DNA from: Phymatolithon calcareum
Lineage: Eukaryota; Rhodophyta; Florideophyceae; Hapalidiales
DNA length: 64,000 bases
NCBI GenBank assembly: GCA_977006965.1
Contig: OZ345373.1
Location: 496,001 to 560,000 of the forward strand
Direction of reading: 5' to 3'
Shown here: positions 1 to 10,984 of the stretch, in pieces
Position numbering within the stretch: the first letter of the stretch is position 1
Layout: each line of letters begins with the position of its first letter
The notes under the pieces: model-generated
The model's input: only the letters and a program-made list of their open reading frames with translations
Told to the model about the DNA's origin: nothing
Databases searched by the model: none
Made by a program: the position numbers and the translations under genes

Positions 1-776
1 CTAGATGCTACAGTGAGAGAGTCTGCCGTGTATCGAGAAAGGCGTAACGCATCGAAACAAGTGCAAGCTGTTCAAGTGATGGGAGTTCAGGTTTTCCATT
101 CATCAGCGCGAAGTATTCTGCTAGGTTGCAGCGACTATTCAAAAATTCACGGGAGCACGCTGCCAACCTTATTCCAAGAGACAACGTCCTGGTTTGAGGG
201 GACGTGGGTCAGTAGCTTTACGCATCGTGAGGCTTCAATCACATCCTTTAACGGCTCGTCACATCATTATATACCCGCTACCGGCACTGAAGCTCAGATA
301 CACACTGAACAAGAGATTCCAAGTTTTTGTCTGCATTGGCAGAGGCTTGAAGACCCGGGCGGATATGTTCAAGGACCTGAAGCCATTCCGGGGTACTTAT
401 ACAGCGTATTTCCAGCCGTAGTAATTCGCTCTGATACACTGACCAGAAGCACTCACACTATCTTCGGATATCCTCAATCAAACTCCATTAACCTGAGAAA
501 CATAGTCGCGACAAGACATTTTCAAAACTAAAGAAAATTCATTCGTGAAAGGTCACGTCGATGGTCATCTAGAAGTGAGATAAACTCTTTACGTGAGAGA
601 TCAATCGAGTCAAAACAATACAACAACAAACCAGAATATTCAGTGAAAATTAAAGAATTGTACGGCCTCTCGCACTGTGGAAGACAAAAGACGACAACTG
701 ATGATATGCATACACTGTTGAGGGCTAGAAAAAAAGGGATAATGAAACCGTCCAGCCTGAGCCTCACCGCATTACG
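1..776. other. No gene recognised
   Basis: An open frame on the plus strand (13-531) starts with GTG and has no domain, bias or paralogue in the window. I see nothing else in this stretch. It forms the 3' flank of the minus-strand gene that ends at 777. Confidence 0.5.
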
Positions 777-2813
777 CTAAACTCCATTCATCCAGTCGGA
801 GCTCAAATCGCGCGCTGACATTGCCGTCAATATTCCTCGCTGCGCTCCAGCTCTTCTAGAATCCATATCGGCCCGGGATGGCGCTAGCGGCTCTATCTGA
901 GCTTGAATTTTGATGAAGTCGGCATAGTTGATTTCCATCTTCTCCTTGCGCTGCTTGGAACGCAACACTGCCTGCTTCCCACCGCCTCCCAGTCTGAGGG
1001 GCTCTAGTCTTGTAGTGTAGCAGTCTTCCACGAAGCCAACATGTCTGTGCTCGACATTACCGAGTGCGATATCCTCCGTCGATGTAACCGCTCGACCAAG
1101 AGCCTTGTTGATGAGACCGCGCAGTGCAATAGCCATAATATGAACTGTACGGATGGACAACCCCGACATTCCAAGAAATGCAAGGTAGTCCTTAGCATTG
1201 CATCGGTCTACGAGCATGTCCAGCGCCAGCCAGTGAAGACTGATTGGTTCGTCGACGGTCTCCATAATCTTTCCACTGTCATCAAGGAAGAGGGTGCTGT
1301 GCTTGTTCGTCGCATCGCTGGGAGGTGAAAGGATTGTCCTCTTGTACCGCATGATAAAGTTTAGGGAAGGAAAGTTCGCCTTCAGTCGATCGATCTCGAC
1401 GGAATTGAACATAGGCCCAGCCATACTTCCGCCTTGCAGACTCCGGCACTCCTTTGAGGTTCCGTGCTTCGCAGTCGGAATGTCCCACGGCGAGCGATGA
1501 GTTCGTACAGTTGGAACCTTGAGCTCTTCGTCCACGCTTATGTCCTCAAATATATACTCGTACCCGTCAGCTCTTGCATGGGCATAGCTCTTCCCTTTCG
1601 CCAGGTATTCCTCGTCGATGAATTCCGCAAGAAACATTACTCTCAAATTCAAAAGCTCACGCATTTTGCACCGGTAATAGTTCTGAAGCAAATTCCAGGA
1701 CGAACGGATCTTATGCACGACAGCCTTTCGATATTCTTCTCGAAGAAACCACTCTTTATCTACCATGTTATGTTCCTCGCTCTCGGCCTCTGATGCGCCG
1801 AGTTCTGGCACAAATTCGCTCAGACGTGCTCTCTTGTGAGCTCGGACGTCTCCCAGCGATTGGGAAGATACTGACGGCGATATTAGCGAACGTCCCTGCG
1901 TCGATGCAGTGCACATCTCGATCGTTCGCGTGGACGGCATATCGGCTCCAGCATCGTCACTAAATGCTGAAAGCCTCTCGGAAGACGCTTCGCTGGCACT
2001 GACCGTCCAGACACTGGGCATTGCAGATTCCCCAAAGTCCACTAAATGTGTCACAGCGTTCACAGTCGCACGCACGGACTCGGGTGGATGCATTGCAACT
2101 AGCCAGGAGGGCATAAGTACAGATCGCTTCGCCGCAGGGTGCCTTCCGATGTCTTCCGTGGTCCGAGACACCGGCGTTGGTGGGGGAGGCATTTCTTCTA
2201 CATTTGTGGGCTTCTCGAACATGTCTTCTTCTTCCCTTGCATACCTTATCGCAGATACGGCTGCCTCCTTCAGAAGTAGGGAATACATTTTCCCTGTCGT
2301 AGATGAGAGACATCTTCGTTTGGCGTTTCCCTTGATCGAGAACGTGAGCATCGCAAACCCCGACGCTTCTATGATAGTGCCTTCTTCGTCTGTCCACGCG
2401 TTTAGGATGTTCTGAGAAACCATCCAACGGCAGTTCGGAACCTGGAGAGCAAAACTCAACGATGTGAGAATACAAGTCAGTTGTGCGAAGGGCACAACGA
2501 AGTTCGCGTCCATAAATGCTTCTTTGAAGAACGGAACATCGAGCTTCACCGCATTTCGCTTGCTGTTGCAATCGGGGCACAAAATGTCGTCTGGATGAGG
2601 CTCATTCAGACGACGAGCTGCCGTACTGAAGTTGTTCAGCGCAGTGACGATCTTTCCTTGCTCTTGCAGCATGTTATTAACATCCTTTTCGAGCTCGCTG
2701 ACTTGCACCGCAAGGGCACTCGTCGAGCTCAGCATCTGAGAAAGAGCATACACGACCTGACCCCCCGGATGATTGCCTTGATTAGCCGCGCTCTGAGGTC
2801 CTTCCCTGGCCAT
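777..2813 (-). CDS. Orphan 678-residue protein, function unknown
   Basis: Intact frame from an ATG (2813) to a TAG (777), with no intron visible. I do not recognise the family. Residues about 20-70 are heptad-like and probably form a coiled coil. A single CPDC knuckle follows near residue 79. Residues about 80-195 look like a folded hydrophobic domain with scattered cysteines. Residues about 200-340 are Ser/Thr/Pro-rich and probably disordered, ending in a basic HKRARL cluster that could be a nuclear localisation signal. The C-terminal 330 residues are mixed alpha-like with a basic KQRKEK stretch. There is no signal peptide or membrane segment. The length and the lack of decay argue for a functional gene. 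A transposon-encoded protein is possible, but no repeat ends or transposase/RT motifs flank it. Confidence 0.72.
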   Translation of the reverse strand: MAREGPQSAANQGNHPGGQVVYALSQMLSSTSALAVQVSELEKDVNNMLQEQGKIVTALNNFSTAARRLNEPHPDDILCPDCNSKRNAVKLDVPFFKEAFMDANFVVPFAQLTCILTSLSFALQVPNCRWMVSQNILNAWTDEEGTIIEASGFAMLTFSIKGNAKRRCLSSTTGKMYSLLLKEAAVSAIRYAREEEDMFEKPTNVEEMPPPPTPVSRTTEDIGRHPAAKRSVLMPSWLVAMHPPESVRATVNAVTHLVDFGESAMPSVWTVSASEASSERLSAFSDDAGADMPSTRTIEMCTASTQGRSLISPSVSSQSLGDVRAHKRARLSEFVPELGASEAESEEHNMVDKEWFLREEYRKAVVHKIRSSWNLLQNYYRCKMRELLNLRVMFLAEFIDEEYLAKGKSYAHARADGYEYIFEDISVDEELKVPTVRTHRSPWDIPTAKHGTSKECRSLQGGSMAGPMFNSVEIDRLKANFPSLNFIMRYKRTILSPPSDATNKHSTLFLDDSGKIMETVDEPISLHWLALDMLVDRCNAKDYLAFLGMSGLSIRTVHIMAIALRGLINKALGRAVTSTEDIALGNVEHRHVGFVEDCYTTRLEPLRLGGGGKQAVLRSKQRKEKMEINYADFIKIQAQIEPLAPSRADMDSRRAGAQRGILTAMSARDLSSDWMNGV

Positions 2814-5080
2814 GATTTACGGTTTCTGGAACTGCGTGTGGTGGGTCTCGTGTGCTGCCGCGAATCGTGCAGTTTCACGAAGTGAGGAATAACAGTGCTC
2901 TTCCGGTCCGATTCGAGCGCACCGGACCGGACGAACGCTGTTGGCTGTTCGCATTTTGTCGTTAAAAATCATGAAAGAGCCCCGCGGACCGCATCCGCAG
3001 TAAACTCTGAACCTTGTGATGCCCCCTTCATTCCTTCTTTGGTCCCTCCGGACCTCTGAAAGGGAAGAATACGGAGATGCCCATTTTTCTTCACTGATTT
3101 CCATCTTTCACGATCTTAATATGCACTTTTCAGTGCATACAGAGGTCAATAACTGTAAACATCTACGCTGAAAGCCATTCATGGCTTTCAGCGAACAATT
3201 GATTTCATGGTCAATTTGATACTGTAAGAGAATGCCACTGCACTGGTGGTTCCAGCGCACTATACATGTCAAAATACACTTCGTCAGCCCTACGATTTCA
3301 AGTACGTAGATTTTGTATATTGCTCTAGCCTATGCCACCCAGGATATGCTGCAGCATGTCATGGCAGAGTCTCGTCCCCGTTACAGGACCTTGGTCCTAG
3401 TTTGGGGACGTAACCGTGTGATCAGCGGTCCGAACAGCGGTCAATTTGGTACTAAACGCCACTGCACATCGCCGGCGATGGTGTGTTGAGGCGGTATGCC
3501 GGCTCAAACCAAGCTAAGGCTGAAATGATCACGCTAATTTCAGCATACGGCAGCATTCCTCCCAATCTGTGGGACTATATGCGGTTACTCAAATATTCTC
3601 CTCCACCCGAGTACCGTATGTCGCCTGAAATTTCTGTCCCGTCTTGTGGTACGTGCATTGCGCATCTTTGCGATCTTTAATGTGTTCGTTCAAATCACGA
3701 TCTAACACGTCTACTTGGTCAGCGATTCTTGTCGCGTCATCAGTTCGAGACGGCACTCAGTGTTTCCAAATAACACCATGCCATTGTTCGAAGCTTTTGC
3801 TTGCACAATCATTGTCGGATGATGTGGCTTACTCAATCTTGGTCGATTGAAAAGAGTTACACTGTTGGTATGTTGTTGGTATCTCGGACTGTCTCACATA
3901 TCCCATCGAGAATCGCATAAGGCAGATTCCACTTTCATTGTCCGATGAGGTAGGTTTGCCCGTCCTCATCTCGGCTCTTTTGACTTTTCCGAACATGTCT
4001 TATATGTGGTAGGTTGCACCGCCATTGCCGGATCCGGTAAGATCCATCGCCATTGTCGAATGGAGTCGATCGCGTCTCCATTATCTGCGTCAGTCTTCCA
4101 CGTCCTAACAAACCCTGCTTTTTGAAAATGTGCTGTCGAAGGGAAGATTGCAAATATTTCATGTATCACACACGATACTCGCAGCTCTGCAACATTGAAA
4201 TGTTGGCCAATGAATTGTCAGGTGAGGTAGGTTCACGCCATTATTCCCTTCCGTCTTTCCTTTATCATCACGTAGCTAACTTCTTTGTCGTTTGTTTTGC
4301 TTTTTCACGTTTTCGTATTGCAGAGAAAAGGAGCCAACACAAGTCGTGCATATGCTTTTAGAACTAGATGCTATTGCCACGAAGGCACTGTGGCAAATCA
4401 GGCACTCACTGAGCAAAGTATGTTTAGAACGTTTCACCTCTATTAAATCATCCCTTTCTTCTGTTTCTAGTTCACGAGTAAAGAGAATAGGACACGATAT
4501 ACTGACGTCCCCATAGCTCAGTACCTCACTCTCCAACCAGTTTATATGATCCAATTTACAGCCGTTTTTGTGCTCTGACACTAACTCCGTATCGCTCCGA
4601 TATATTTCCCTCATTCTCAGGATAGATAGCACTGGTTTTGCCGATATTACAAACTCAATACTTCGATAGATAAAATCAATCGCGGTTATAATACTGCTAA
4701 GTGCTTTAAGAGCCCCTGCCTATCCGACAGATCGATAGTGGTGATCACACATCACCCGGTTTGTAATCAGAATAATCATTCAGCAAGAGCTAATTCAGTG
4801 TCGTAGAAGACCGCTCTTTCGTGTCAAAATGAAGGGGACTGTTTCGCTTCTCCGAGCGTGACATAGAATCCTAGGATACTGTGTCACGCTCCGTTAACTT
4901 TTTCGACCTATCGCAGGATACTGATTCTGATATCGGCCCGATATTGTGGACCCAGTCCGTACATTGCGCACATTGATCGCAAAATAAGGCACACCACGGC
5001 GCTATGCTCCCCCAGTGAGGGTCTTCAGCACAGCAGCGCACAGCGGAAGCAACTCATCCCACGTCGCCATTGAGTCCGAA
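2814..5080. other. Intergenic region with hairpins and degenerate short repeats
   Basis: No convincing gene. It holds a short hairpin at 3121-3138 and a perfect 13-bp stem with a 2-nt loop at 3166-3193. A phrase beginning GGTCAATTTG and ending in CCACTGCAC appears near 3210 and again near 3440. About six degenerate repeats built around CATTGTCGGATGAGGTAGG lie between about 3,790 and 4,245. The part next to 2,814 probably holds the promoter of the minus-strand orphan gene. Confidence 0.5.
3166..3193. repeat. Perfect short palindrome (13-bp stem)
   Basis: CGCTGAAAGCCAT and its exact complement are separated by TC. It lies alone in intergenic DNA, immediately after a smaller 7-bp hairpin at 3121-3138. 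It is probably debris of a foldback or MITE element. Confidence 0.6.
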
Positions 5081-5084
5081 ATGC

Positions 5085-5252
5085 TGGATGAATACACGGA
5101 GATGCTTCAAATTTCCGCGGCGTTCGCTGTCCTCATGTTCTCACAACGATGATGAATTCAAGGCAAATGCTTTATGCCTTGCCTGGCGGGCTGTGATGCG
5201 TTTGGATGGAGCAATCCGACTTCTCTAGCAAGCAGTCTGGGTTTTTCAACGT
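5085..5252 (+). promoter_or_regulatory. Conserved upstream block of the cysteine-rich gene family
   Basis: About 165 bp directly before the ATG is nearly repeated before the pseudogene copy (8284-8453). It is recognisable in diverged form before the third copy (about 16,203-16,392), sharing GGAGCAAT.CGACTTC and a GGGTTTTT run just before the ATG. Conservation in two copies is partly just duplication. The weaker conservation in the third, older copy suggests a core promoter/5' UTR role. Confidence 0.4.
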
Positions 5253-7250
5253 ATGGCGGTTTCTCTCTTCGTGCTCCTTTTTGTCGCCGTCTTCAGTCAC
5301 ATTTTAATTCTCTCCGCAGCTCAAGATCTCTTTCCATGTGACGACGAGTTCGGGTTGGAAAGGAAAGGTGTCACTACTAAGCCAAGGCATACAATTAGTG
5401 CTGTTGCGAAGCCGAAACGGTCTGTCAAGGTGTACGCTGATGAATGTCTCAGTAACATCGAATGCCCGACTTCCAAGTATTGTCACGGCGCAGCCCCGAG
5501 CATATACGGACCAGGTTGTCTTGGAGATTTTGGCCCTTGTTATGTGCCGCAAAAGCGATGCTTACCCCGTCCGGGCGTCAACAAAGAATGTTCACTTGAA
5601 GCCGGGGATTGTGGCGAGGGACTATATTGTGCATACGAAACAAGGACAAGCCGCTATCCCGTTTGCTTTCCTAAACTTCCAAAGGGACACAAGTGCACTC
5701 GAGATGTAGTTGACCCCTGTGCCGGCAATCTCGCTTGCATCGTTCAAGATATCAATACAGAGAGATGCGATGTTTTCTCAGGGGAAGAGGGTACCAAGTG
5801 TTGGAGAAACACACATTGCAATGAACAGCGTGGATTCATTTGCGATCGCAGTGGCCGCGGGAATACAGGAGTTTGCACAAGGAAGCCTGCGGCCGGAGAG
5901 CCCTGCTCTGATTCTGGGTGCGTGGGATTTTGTTTGCATGGCTACAATGGGAAAAGCGTATGTATGAACCGAAGAAGGATTGGGCAGCTATGCGTATCTG
6001 ACTCTTGCGGACCCGGTATTGACTATTCGGGAAGGTTAGATAATTCCCTTTGCAATGGTCACAAAAGGAACGGCACATCGCAAGGCGTCTGCGTAATGGA
6101 GTCAAAATTACTTCGCATGCCAGGTCAACCGTGTGACCCAAATCAAGATGCTTGCGACGCAAGACGGAATTTGCGTTGTGACGACTACAACGGAAATTTC
6201 GTTTGCATGCAGAAATCCGTGATTAAGGGCCCTTGCGTACCAGACTCACCATTCAGCGAGTGCATTGCGGAATTAGGGGTGGATGCAATGCAATGTCGAC
6301 GTCAATTGCGACGAACCAGCAAAACTTCTTTCGGAGTGCATATGTGCTTACCAGCGCGCGAAACGGTGAAAATTGGAGAGATTTGCAATTCTGCGGAACG
6401 TACGGTTTGCGAAAAAGGATCATCTTGTGTTAAAGGCCGTGGAATTGCAAACGCAGAGGGAAGTCAGAGCGACGACTTTCCAGAGCCTGTCGCGTATTGC
6501 CTAGAACCGGTCCCAATCGGAGGTGATTGTAGCAACAAGTTTGCAACTTTCTGTACCAATGGATCTTTTTGCGTGAATGAGACATGTACGAAGGCAGCAG
6601 GCCCATACGAGGATATCCCCATGTTCTCAGGCGACGGTATCAACTGCGCTTCTCGGCCGTGTGCCCCCGGTTTTTCGTGCGAGAGGTATGGTAAGTTGTG
6701 TCACGCGACAACAGTTACGGTTGGTGCGGGGGAGAGCTGCTCAAGGAGGCCGATGAAAAAAGTGGTAAGTGCTCAGTTTTACCTATCGAGTCCGTATTTC
6801 CTTCCTTCGATCTTGTTCTATAAACTGACGTTCAGCATGAGGATTGTTTCTTACGTTCAGAAATGCGAAGAAGGAACGCGGTGTTTACGAGGACTGGAAG
6901 AGCCACGTATGCTGAGGTGCCGTCCACCTGGGGATGTTGGGGTGCCTTGCAGTGATGATGATCATTGCAAGGGACATTTCAAATGCCGATTTGGCAGCCG
7001 AAGCACGTGCTATAATCCCAGAACGGCAGTACCGCTTGGAGGTAAATGCATTCCAAAGCAATCGATATGTCGATTTGTCAAGAATGAAAACGCATTCCCA
7101 AAGTGCCTGGCGAAAGGAAGTTCGTTTACTTGCCAAATTGAGGTAGGATTGTTCAATTCTTGTTCCCCAACCAAGAATATTGTATGTTACAACAACCTCA
7201 CCTGCAGCAAAAATTCTGTTTGCGAGCCATCGGAGGAAGTCAGAGCGTAA
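5253..7250 (+). CDS. Secreted cysteine-rich repeat protein, copy 1 (intact)
   Basis: An ATG at 5253 opens a hydrophobic signal peptide (residues 1-23, ending SAA/QD). About 600 residues of cysteine-rich modules follow, with spacings such as C-x4-C-x5-YC and CGEGLYC that recall Dickkopf/colipase-type disulfide knots. There is no transmembrane or GPI tail, so the product should be extracellular, in wall or matrix. The frame reads through 6765-6860, but that 96-nt stretch (GTAAGT...TTCAG) is hydrophobic and lacks cysteines. It matches the position of a required intron in copy 3, so the mature CDS is most likely join(5253..6764, 6861..7250), 633 residues ending VRA. The family is not one I can name. 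Ligand, enzyme-inhibitor or structural roles are all possible. Confidence 0.85.
   Translation: MAVSLFVLLFVAVFSHILILSAAQDLFPCDDEFGLERKGVTTKPRHTISAVAKPKRSVKVYADECLSNIECPTSKYCHGAAPSIYGPGCLGDFGPCYVPQKRCLPRPGVNKECSLEAGDCGEGLYCAYETRTSRYPVCFPKLPKGHKCTRDVVDPCAGNLACIVQDINTERCDVFSGEEGTKCWRNTHCNEQRGFICDRSGRGNTGVCTRKPAAGEPCSDSGCVGFCLHGYNGKSVCMNRRRIGQLCVSDSCGPGIDYSGRLDNSLCNGHKRNGTSQGVCVMESKLLRMPGQPCDPNQDACDARRNLRCDDYNGNFVCMQKSVIKGPCVPDSPFSECIAELGVDAMQCRRQLRRTSKTSFGVHMCLPARETVKIGEICNSAERTVCEKGSSCVKGRGIANAEGSQSDDFPEPVAYCLEPVPIGGDCSNKFATFCTNGSFCVNETCTKAAGPYEDIPMFSGDGINCASRPCAPGFSCERYGKLCHATTVTVGAGESCSRRPMKKVVSAQFYLSSPYFLPSILFYKLTFSMRIVSYVQKCEEGTRCLRGLEEPRMLRCRPPGDVGVPCSDDDHCKGHFKCRFGSRSTCYNPRTAVPLGGKCIPKQSICRFVKNENAFPKCLAKGSSFTCQIEVGLFNSCSPTKNIVCYNNLTCSKNSVCEPSEEVRA
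6765..6860 (+). other. 96-nt phase-0 intron, stop-free and in frame
   Basis: The donor GTAAGT follows AAAAAAGTG and the acceptor TTCAG precedes AAATGC. The paralogous intron in copy 3 (17866-17962, 97 nt) must be removed to keep frame, which fixes both boundaries. Because this one is a multiple of three without a stop, retention would add 32 residues instead of breaking the protein. Confidence 0.85.
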
Positions 7251-8283
7251 ATTATCTGCCGATCTTGTCCAGTAAAAGCGAGAAGGCCGGACGTGGAGTG
7301 TAAAAATATGGCATGCTAGAAATCAACAATCCATTGCAGTAGAGTCCGAGTGGACCGAACGACCAATTATGAGACAACGCATGTGCACGAAGACGTCGTG
7401 GTGGTTGACGGGAAATTGTGGTTGCGACTACACACCGGCTCCAGTGGCTTGTGCCACTTCAGCGACGGCTCTTTCACCACTCAAAGCAAAATACCAGAGC
7501 CACCGACTTGGATAGAGATCTTCATGTACATGGAGGACATAATAATCCTCGTCGAACACAATGGCACGTTGTTGGGAAGAAGTCACCACCGTTGCGAATA
7601 GGATTCGTTTAACTTGTACCGAATTCATAGGGTCACGAAATCGACGTCCTCACTCCTAGTAGCAGTTTGTGCGTGATGCAGACTGTTAGATTTTAGATTT
7701 TAATCTATTTGGACAATGTAAAAGCTGTACGATGTTGACGCACTAAACCCCAGGGTACAAGAATGGACGCACGCGTTCGGTTCATGTGGATCTGCATATC
7801 CACAAAGGCCATCGAATCGATTACTTCGCTATATTTGCCCATTCACGTATCTTAATTATCCTCAGTCACTTTTCTGGAGGCCGTGTGCGTATTGTCGCAG
7901 TAGGTCTCAAAAGGCTACAGGGGCCTATTCCCTATAGCTCCAGCTCGGACAAAAGAATAGACTCAAACTGTTTTCCTTTGACTTTGGCGCGAACCGTTCT
8001 CGTAGCGTAACTTGAAGATTTTATTGAAGTGCCCGATACCCCCTTTTTAGTGTAAATTTGCAACCAAAGTTGTCCCTTCAGCTCCGAGTCTTTCCACTAC
8101 TGTACCAGGGTTGGGTCTCACATCCCAATATACCAGAGCACAACACTGTCCTAGTGGCCCTTGCCGCGGAGGCCGAGGACAGGACTCTCCCCGCTCCAGT
8201 CGTTCATCGCAATGCCCCTCTTTCTTACGTTTTCCTTTTCTCGGGCTCTCCACTCCTCTGCAACGTCCTTCACAGAGGGCTGT
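7251..8283 (+). other. 3' flank and spacer of the duplicated unit
   Basis: Holds the shared 3' block near 7,300-7,370 and the distal block near 7,890-8,000. Open frames here are short and unlike anything I know. No separate gene is supported. Confidence 0.45.
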
Positions 8284-8453
8284 ACTATGATACATGGAGA
8301 TGTTTAAAATCGCCGCGGCATTCGCAGCCCTCGTAGTGTTGTCACAACGATGACGAATTCGAGGCAAATGCTTTATGTCTTGCCTGACGGGCTGTGATGC
8401 GTCCGGCTGGAGCAATCCGACTTCTCTAGCAAGCAGTCTGGGTTTTTCAACGT

Positions 8454-10421
8454 ATGGCGGTTTCTCTCTTCGTGCTCCTTTCTGTCGCCGTCTTCAGTCA
8501 CATTTTAATTCTCTCCGCAGCTCAAGATCTCTTTCCATGTGACGACGAGTTCGGGTTGGAAAGGAAAAGTGTCACTACTAAGCCAAGGAATACAATTAGC
8601 GTACAATTAGCGTTATTGCGGAGCCGAAACAGTCTGTCAAGGTGTACGCTGATGAATGTCTCAGTAACCTTGAATGTCCGATTTCCAAGTATTGTCACGG
8701 CGCAGGCCCGAGCGGATATGAACCAAATTGTAGTAGATATTTTCGCCAATGTCATAGCCTGCCAACGGGATGCTTACCTGGTCTTGCCTTCAACGAGAAA
8801 TGTGCCTTTAATAATTGCGGCGGGGGACTATATTGTATGTACGACTTCACAAGAGAAATCGACTATCCTGTTCGCCTTCCCAAAATGCAAAGGGACAGAA
8901 GTGCCCTCATCATAAGTCATATATTTTCAACCCGTGTGCCGGCAACCTGGCTTGAATTGTTCAAGATTCGAATAACGCCAGATGCGGTGTTTTCTCAGGT
9001 GTTGAGTGTACCAAGTGCTTGAAAAGCAAAGATTGTAATCGATAACTTGGATTCCTTTGCGTTTATCGTCGTGCCGGGAATCCGGGAATTTGCACAAGGC
9101 AGCAAGCGACCGCGGAGGAATGCTCTTATCTTGCGTGCGTGGGATTTTGTTTGCGCGGCAACAGTTGGAAAGGTGTATGCATGAACGTAAGAGAGTTTGG
9201 GCAGCTATGCAAATTTAACTACCGTTGCAGACCACAAAATGACTGGTGGGATAGGGAAGATAGGCCCTTTTGTAATAGCCACGAAAGGAAAGGTACTCGG
9301 CAAGGCGTCTGCGTAATGGAGTCAAATTTGCTTCGCCAGCCAGGACAACCGTGTGACCCAAATCAAGATGCTTGTGGCGCAAGACGAAAATTACGTTGTG
9401 ACAAATACAACGGGAGTTTCGTTTGCATGCATAAATCCAAGATATTTAACCCTTGCGTACCAAACTCACTATTCAGCGAGTGCATTGCGGAATCAGGGGG
9501 CCATGCGATAGAATGTCGACGTCCATTGCTACCAACCAGCAAAACTTCTTACGGACGGCATATGTGCTTGCCAGTGCGCGAAACGGTGAAAATTGGAGAG
9601 ATTTGCAATTTTGCCGAGCATGTTCTTTGTGAAGAAGGATCATCTTGTTTAAAGGCCGTAGAATTGCAAACGGAAATGGAAGAAGTGCTCCCGACTTTTC
9701 AAAGTTTCTCGCGTATTGCCTAAAACCAGTCCCAATCGGAGGTGATTGCAGGGACAAGTTTGCAACTTTCTGTGGCAGTGTGTCTTTTTGCGTGAATGGA
9801 ACATGTACGAAGGCAGCAGGCCCATACGAGGATATCCCCATGTTCTCGGGCGCAGGTATGAACTGCACTTCCCGGGCGTGTGCCCCAGGTTTGTCGTGCG
9901 AGTTCCATAATTACGATGGTAAGAGGTGTGTCACCGAAACAGTTGTGGTTGGTGCGGGGGAGAGCTGCTCAAGCAGGCCGACGAAAAAAGTGGTACGTAT
10001 TCAGTGTTACCTATCCAGTCCATCTTTCGTTGCTTCAATCTTGTTCTATAATCTGACCTTCGGCATGAGGTTTTTTCTTATGCTCAGAAATGCGAAAAAG
10101 GAACATGGTGTTTACCAGGACGGGAAGAGCCACATATGCTGAGGTGCCGTTCACCTGTGGATGTTTGGACGCCTTGCAGTGATGATGATCATTGCGAGGG
10201 ATATTCCAGATGCCGAAGGACATGCTATACTCGCTTAAAATGCGGATTTCACAGCGGAAGCACGTGCTATAATCCCAAAGTGCCTGGCAAAAGGAAGTTC
10301 GTTTTCTTGCCAAATTGAGGGAGGACTGTTCGAATCTTGTTCCCCGGCGGAGGATATTGTGTGCTCTAACAACCTCACATGCAACGAAAATTCTATTTGT
10401 ATGCCATCCGGGAAGTCATAG
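8454..10421 (+). pseudogene. Cysteine-rich secreted protein, copy 2 (decayed)
   Basis: This keeps the ATG, the signal peptide and most cysteine modules of copy 1, but in at least four frame segments. The first lesion is visible as an 11-bp tandem duplication of TACAATTAGC with one extra base (8590-8611), which shifts frame after residue 49. Further shifts fall near 8,880-8,940, around 9,030-9,140 (with a stop at about 9,020) and near 9,645. The intron survives (9993-10087), but its donor has become GTACGT. The final stop is displaced by a change to TAG at 10419-10421. Nothing suggests it still makes a full protein. Confidence 0.9.
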
Positions 10422-10719
10422 GGTGAGATGATTCAAGACCTTGTCCAATAGTACCGAGACGGCCTGACGTGGAGCGTAAAAATATGGCATGCTGGAAATC
10501 AACAAACTCATTCTTTTTTCAGGACATGGTGTAAGCACTGTCGCAGTACAGCTCGAAAAGCTACTGTAGTTTCATGTACGACAAAAGAATCGACTCAAAC
10601 AGTTTTCCTTCGATTTTGACGGGAACCGTTCTCGTAGCACAAACATCATACGTCCCAAGGATGAGTTCCAGTCCAGTAAAAGTCTGCGACGCTGTATTAC
10701 ATCACAACGGGGATACCTA
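10422..10719 (+). other. 3' part of second duplicated unit
   Basis: Contains the copy of the 3' block and distal block described for the tandem duplication, and then the 5' flank of the Tc1-like gene. No gene. Confidence 0.5.
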
Positions 10720-10768
10720 ATGCCTCGAGGCTATCGCTTGAGAGAACAAGAGAAGAATGCACATTTTG

Positions 10769-10984
10769 CCTTTCGAGCTGATTAATGCCCAAGCAACGAC
10801 TTTCCGATATTCAAAAAGAGATGCTGGAAATGGCAGTTGATACCGTCCAAAGAAAATGTCCGAAATCAAAATGAAAACGTAAGCGAAGGATTGTAGCGCA
10901 ACGAAAAGTCTCTCAGGTGCAATGATAATTGACTACGGGAGCTTCAATAAAACAGAAATCCATCCATCCATCCTTCCGAGCTGA
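10769..10984 (+). mobile_element. SINE-like insertion with 13-bp target duplication
   Basis: CCTTTCGAGCTGA (10769-10781) and CCTTCCGAGCTGA (10972-10984) flank about 190 bp that ends in a CCAT microsatellite tail (10,960-10,971). Removing the insert and one repeat rejoins the Tc1 N-terminus in the order and frame expected of the family. A simple-repeat tail plus a long TSD means target-primed reverse transcription. No RNA polymerase III boxes are clear, so it may be a truncated LINE instead of a SINE. Confidence 0.7.

Larger units (their letters stand above)
5085..10645 (+). repeat. Tandem duplication, units about 5085-8010 and 8284-10645
   Basis: The second unit repeats the promoter block, the whole cysteine-rich gene, its 3' block (AAAATATGGCATGCT followed by GAAATCAAC, at about 7,300 and 10,480) and a distal block (CAGTTTTCCTT neighbourhood, about 7,890-8,000 and 10,540-10,640). 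The distance between the two ATGs is 3,201 bp. A shorter 3' block also follows copy 3 near 18,420-18,490, so the unit that duplicated included flanking DNA. Confidence 0.8.

Noticed and set aside
13-531. 172-codon plus-strand open frame
   Set aside because: Starts with GTG, no domain, no coding-like bias; probably chance.
1909-2415. 168-codon plus frame opposite the 678-residue gene
   Set aside because: Antisense shadow of the minus-strand gene; Ser-rich because of that gene's codons.
4276-4614. Minus frame with CLICHS and CTTCVG pairs suggesting a zinc ribbon
   Set aside because: Only about 113 residues, no other support, no known ribbon spacing that I recognise.
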